This document shows, piece after piece, positions 61,112-64,000 of a DNA stretch of 64,000 bases. The stretch comes from JAMZMI01 sp049115715 (GTDB lineage Bacteria; Bacteroidota; Bacteroidia; Cytophagales; Cyclobacteriaceae). The notes under the pieces are model-generated. The model was not told the origin of the DNA and did no database searches. It saw only the letters and a program-made list of their open reading frames with translations. The DNA is taken from positions 124,001 through 188,000 of the forward strand of contig JAGDZQ010000034.1 in the NCBI GenBank assembly GCA_049115715.1. Reading direction: 5' to 3'. A program made the translations under genes and the position numbers. Every line of letters begins with the position of its first letter. Position 1 is the first letter of the stretch.

Positions 61112-62071
61112 ATGGCCGAAATCGGTTCAAGTATTTCTAAGGCGAAACAATATCTAGAGAATGGAGCATTGGTTGGTATACCAACAGAAACCGTCTATGG
61201 GTTAGCAGCCAATGGCCTGAATGAAAATGCAGTTCTGGATATTTTCAAAGTTAAAAACAGACCCAAATTTGATCCTCTTATCCTGCATACTCATTCGCTG
61301 ATTGAGCTTGCGAAATACGTGACTCATATTCCCCAAAAAGCGCTTCAACTCGCAGAGGAATTCTGGCCAGGCCCGCTCACTATTTTGCTTAAAAAGAAAA
61401 CCATTGTCCCTGACCTCATCACCTCAGGGCTTGATACAGTTGCCATAAGGATACCTAAGCATGAGTTAACTCTGGAGTTGCTCAAATCACTTGATTTCCC
61501 GTTGGCCGCACCAAGCGCAAACCCGTTTGGCTATGTCTCTCCTACTACCGCTGAGCATGTAAACGATCAGCTTGGTAGTAAAATACCTTATGTACTTGAT
61601 GGAGGCTCAAGTAGTATTGGAGTAGAATCAACGATTATTGGGTTTGATGAAAATGAGTCACCGACGATTTTTCGATTAGGAGGAAAAAAGGTTGAGGAAA
61701 TAGAAGATCTTATTGGAATCACTCAAACTAGCTTAAACAAAAGTTCAAATCCGGTAGCTCCTGGAATGCTCAAATCTCATTACGCCCCTGGCAAAAGTGT
61801 CCTGGTCGGAAATATTACTGAGCTCGCTGAAGAAAATAAAAACAAGAATCTGGCGATCATCAGCTTTAAAGAGGACTACTCTGAACTCAAACCCGCGAAG
61901 CAGATCATTCTCTCACAAAAAGGTGACTTAGATGAAGCAGCACAAAGAATTTTCTCTGCACTAAGAGAAATGGATACTCCTAAAATTGATCTAATTGTTA
62001 CGGAAAAGTTGCCAAATCAAGGGCTGGGCCGTGCCATCAATGACCGGCTTGAGAGAGCTTCTGTAAGATAG
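61112..62071 (+). CDS. L-threonylcarbamoyladenylate synthase (Sua5/YwlC type)
   Basis: Makes threonylcarbamoyl-AMP for the t6A modification of tRNAs reading ANN codons. The 319-residue protein has the YrdC domain (about 1-200) with GIPTETVYGLAAN, VKNRPKFDPLILH, FPLAAPSANPFGYVSPT and DGGSSSIGVESTI. A linker with APGMLKSHYAPG leads to the C-terminal Sua5 domain (about 235-319), which distinguishes the Sua5 form from the shorter TsaC form. The start ATG at 61112 is the first in frame. No operon partner is evident. Confidence 0.95.
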   Translation: MAEIGSSISKAKQYLENGALVGIPTETVYGLAANGLNENAVLDIFKVKNRPKFDPLILHTHSLIELAKYVTHIPQKALQLAEEFWPGPLTILLKKKTIVPDLITSGLDTVAIRIPKHELTLELLKSLDFPLAAPSANPFGYVSPTTAEHVNDQLGSKIPYVLDGGSSSIGVESTIIGFDENESPTIFRLGGKKVEEIEDLIGITQTSLNKSSNPVAPGMLKSHYAPGKSVLVGNITELAEENKNKNLAIISFKEDYSELKPAKQIILSQKGDLDEAAQRIFSALREMDTPKIDLIVTEKLPNQGLGRAINDRLERASVR

Positions 62072-62218
62072 TGACAAATATCCTTTGCATTTTGAGTTAG
62101 ATCACTCACTTTAGCGTCCGAATTTCGGAAAGCCGTGAAAGTTAATCGACTGCAAATCAGTCTGATCAACCGAAAACGCCGATAATTCGTTAGATCGAAT
62201 ACCGTAAATATTATTGAT

Positions 62219-63406
62219 ATGAAAACTATAGACGACTTCAGCTTTAGAAACAGAAAAGCATTAATTAGAGTCGATTTCAACGTTCCATTGAACGGAGATC
62301 AGGAAGTTACAGACGAAACCAGAATAAAAGCTGCAGTTCCAACAATCAAGAAAATCATAGAAGAAGGAGGCTCTGCTATATTGATGAGCCACCTTGGAAG
62401 ACCTAAGACAGGCCCTGAAGATAAATTTTCACTCCGACACATTATCCCTAACCTAAGCGAAAAGCTTGGTGTAGAGGTTGATTTTGCAAATGATTGCATC
62501 GGAGATGAGGCCACTCAAAAAGCGGCAAGTCTAGGCAATGGTCAGGTATTACTTTTAGAAAACGTCCGTTTCTATAAAGAAGAGACGAAAGGTGATGAAG
62601 GATTTGCTGAAAAACTCGCGAAACTTGGTGATATCTATGTCAACGACGCATTTGGGACAGCTCATAGAGCACACGCTTCTACTACGATTGCTGCTAAATT
62701 CTTCGCCGATAAGTGCTGCGGCTATGTTATGCAACAGGAGCTTGACAATGCTAAAAAGGTATTGGGAGATGCAGATCAGCCATTCACCGCCATCATGGGT
62801 GGGGCTAAAATTTCCGATAAGATTTTAATTATCGAAAAACTACTCGACAGTGTTGATAACCTAATTATCGGTGGTGGGATGTCATATACCTTCTCCAAGG
62901 CTAAAGGTGGGAAAATCGGAAAATCCCTTCTCGAAGAAGACAAAATGGCTCTCACAAAAGAACTGGAAAAGAAAGCTATCGAAAAAGGAGTAAAACTTTA
63001 CTTACCAGTAGATACAGTTATAGCGGACGATTTTGATAAAGATGCAAACAGTCAAACAGTTCCCGCTGGAGAAATACCAGACGAGTGGGAAGGACTAGAT
63101 ATCGGACCTGAAACTGCTAAGATTTTTTCAACTGTAATAGAAGAATCTAAAACCATCCTTTGGAATGGACCAATGGGTGTGTTTGAATTTCCGAAATTTG
63201 CAAAAGGAACAGATGCCATTGCTGAATCTGTTGTGAAAGCCACCAAAGCTGGCGGGTTTTCGTTAATCGGCGGTGGAGACTCTGCCTCAGCGATTAACAA
63301 TCTTGGTTACGGAAATGACGTAAGCTATGTATCAACTGGCGGAGGAGCATTGTTAGAATATATGGAAGGAAAAGTACTCCCTGGAGTTGCTGCACTTGAA
63401 GAATAA
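62219..63406 (+). CDS. pgk: Phosphoglycerate kinase
   Basis: Glycolytic enzyme of 395 residues that transfers a phosphate from 1,3-bisphosphoglycerate to ADP. Family motifs are complete: RKALIRVDFNVPLNG, ILMSHLGRPK, LLLENVRFYKEE, NDAFGTAHRAHASTT, FTAIMGGAKISDKI, WNGPMGVFEF and SLIGGGDSASAI. Full length without insertions. The 147 bases upstream carry its promoter, and a terminator follows at 63428-63457. Confidence 0.98.
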   Translation: MKTIDDFSFRNRKALIRVDFNVPLNGDQEVTDETRIKAAVPTIKKIIEEGGSAILMSHLGRPKTGPEDKFSLRHIIPNLSEKLGVEVDFANDCIGDEATQKAASLGNGQVLLLENVRFYKEETKGDEGFAEKLAKLGDIYVNDAFGTAHRAHASTTIAAKFFADKCCGYVMQQELDNAKKVLGDADQPFTAIMGGAKISDKILIIEKLLDSVDNLIIGGGMSYTFSKAKGGKIGKSLLEEDKMALTKELEKKAIEKGVKLYLPVDTVIADDFDKDANSQTVPAGEIPDEWEGLDIGPETAKIFSTVIEESKTILWNGPMGVFEFPKFAKGTDAIAESVVKATKAGGFSLIGGGDSASAINNLGYGNDVSYVSTGGGALLEYMEGKVLPGVAALEE

Positions 63407-63427
63407 CAAATACTTTTGAGGACAATG

Positions 63428-63457
63428 AAGCCCGAGCAGTTCTGTTCGGGTTTTTTT
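63428..63457 (+). terminator. Intrinsic terminator after pgk
   Basis: Stem of AAGCCCGAGCA paired with TGTTCGGGTTT (two G-T pairs) around a 4-base loop, then a T-run, 22 bases after the pgk stop codon. Confidence 0.88.
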
Positions 63458-63543
63458 ATGCCCACTCATTAAAACGGCAGTTTATTTTAAGATGAATAAG
63501 TAATGTTGATTTCTCAAATGTTTAAGGAAAAAAAGAAACTCAA

Positions 63544-64000
63544 ATGACGAAACTTACTCTACTTTTTTTCAGCTTCCTTCTTTTGATAAATAATTCGATT
63601 ACTGCTCAAAACGAAAGCTTTTCATGTGAAAATGAAGCCTACCTTTTCCTCCAAAACACGATAGGAATTTGGGAGGTCAGCTCCAAAGACAGAACCTCGC
63701 CAGAGGTATATGAACAAAACTCCGGCACCTCTACCATCACTAGTTTGATTGAAGGGTGCGGCATTCAAGAATCTTTCAGAGGAATCTTCAGAAACAAGAT
63801 TTATGCTAGAGAAGTTCTGATTATTGGTAAGGATAGCACTCATGTAGAAATGGTCACTTTAGACTCAGAGCACAGTTCTTTCTCTTCCCTACAAGGAGAA
63901 ATTTCGGAAAATGAAATGACTGTTTATTGGTACAGGAATCCTGAAAAAAGAAAATTACAATCCAAATACATACTGAACTACATGAGTGCGGATCAATTCG
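63544..64000 (+). CDS. Secreted protein of unknown function, partial (runs off the right edge)
   Basis: An ATG at 63544 opens a frame of 152 codons that stays open to the window end. It has a signal peptide (MTKLTLLFFSFLLLINNSITA-Q). The segment LFLQNTIGIWEVSSKDR and the beta-rich continuation (GIQESFRGIFRNKIYAREV) recall DUF1579-type secreted proteins, but this is a tentative resemblance. The opposite strand has a shorter open frame that is probably a shadow. Confidence 0.65.
   Translation, partial: MTKLTLLFFSFLLLINNSITAQNESFSCENEAYLFLQNTIGIWEVSSKDRTSPEVYEQNSGTSTITSLIEGCGIQESFRGIFRNKIYAREVLIIGKDSTHVEMVTLDSEHSSFSSLQGEISENEMTVYWYRNPEKRKLQSKYILNYMSADQF

Noticed and set aside
1..64000. CRISPR arrays, insertion sequences, prophage or integrase genes
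   Set aside because: No regularly spaced direct repeats, transposase or phage-like genes were seen; the only repeats found were hairpins and gene duplications.

Overview
The window is chromosomal DNA of a marine-type Bacteroidota, most likely from the order Cytophagales. This rests on SusC/SusD pairs, FecR/ECF sigma control, a hybrid two-component regulator, several type IX secretion (T9SS) C-terminal sorting domains of types A and B, a PorP/SprF protein, a PID-CTERM mini-protein and a HYC_CC_PP protein. The base composition is AT-rich and Shine-Dalgarno sites are weak. The genus is not resolved.

Bases 1-3455 (minus strand) hold an ECF sigma factor, a FecR anti-sigma factor and a SusC receptor with an N-terminal STN signalling domain. 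The receptor runs off the left edge. This looks like the start of a separate polysaccharide or siderophore uptake locus.

Bases 3644-29340 (minus strand) are a large polysaccharide utilization locus (PUL). In transcription order it has a hybrid two-component regulator, a T9SS-exported clan GH-A (GH42-like) enzyme, a sulfatase, a GH2 beta-galactosidase-type lipoprotein, a GH110 alpha-1,3-galactosidase-type enzyme, SusC, SusD, a surface glycan-binding lipoprotein, a second sulfatase, a second GH42-like T9SS enzyme and a third sulfatase. Alpha-1,3 and beta galactosidases combined with three sulfatases suggest a sulfated galactan of red-algal type, such as a carrageenan lacking anhydro bridges. 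The endo-enzyme is not obvious.

Bases 29586-37540 (plus strand) begin with a secreted T9SS protein paired with a 55-residue PID-CTERM protein missed by ordinary length cut-offs, followed by a tRNA-Arg on the minus strand. A metal-related group follows: a stand-alone CarboxypepD-regulatory membrane protein, a HYC_CC_PP protein, a TonB-dependent receptor, a heavy-metal-associated (HMA) protein and an ATP-cone/PD-(D/E)XK nuclease-like protein.

Bases 37596-51105 are mostly housekeeping: a cold-shock protein, OsmC, DAHP synthase, DnaJ, an AI-2E transporter, a VOC protein, rhodanese, FKBP, polyprenyl synthase, PhzF, an acyltransferase overlapping gpsA, a RES-Xre toxin-antitoxin pair and an M48 protease.

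Bases 51339-60755 hold T9SS-linked surface proteins. These are a PorP/SprF protein divergent from a 1418-residue gliding-motility-type (type B sorting) protein, and a three-gene run ending in a beta-propeller protein with a type A sorting domain. The right end carries a Sua5-type tRNA modification enzyme, phosphoglycerate kinase and the start of a secreted protein. Two undetermined bases (40211-40212) sit exactly in the loop of a terminator hairpin.
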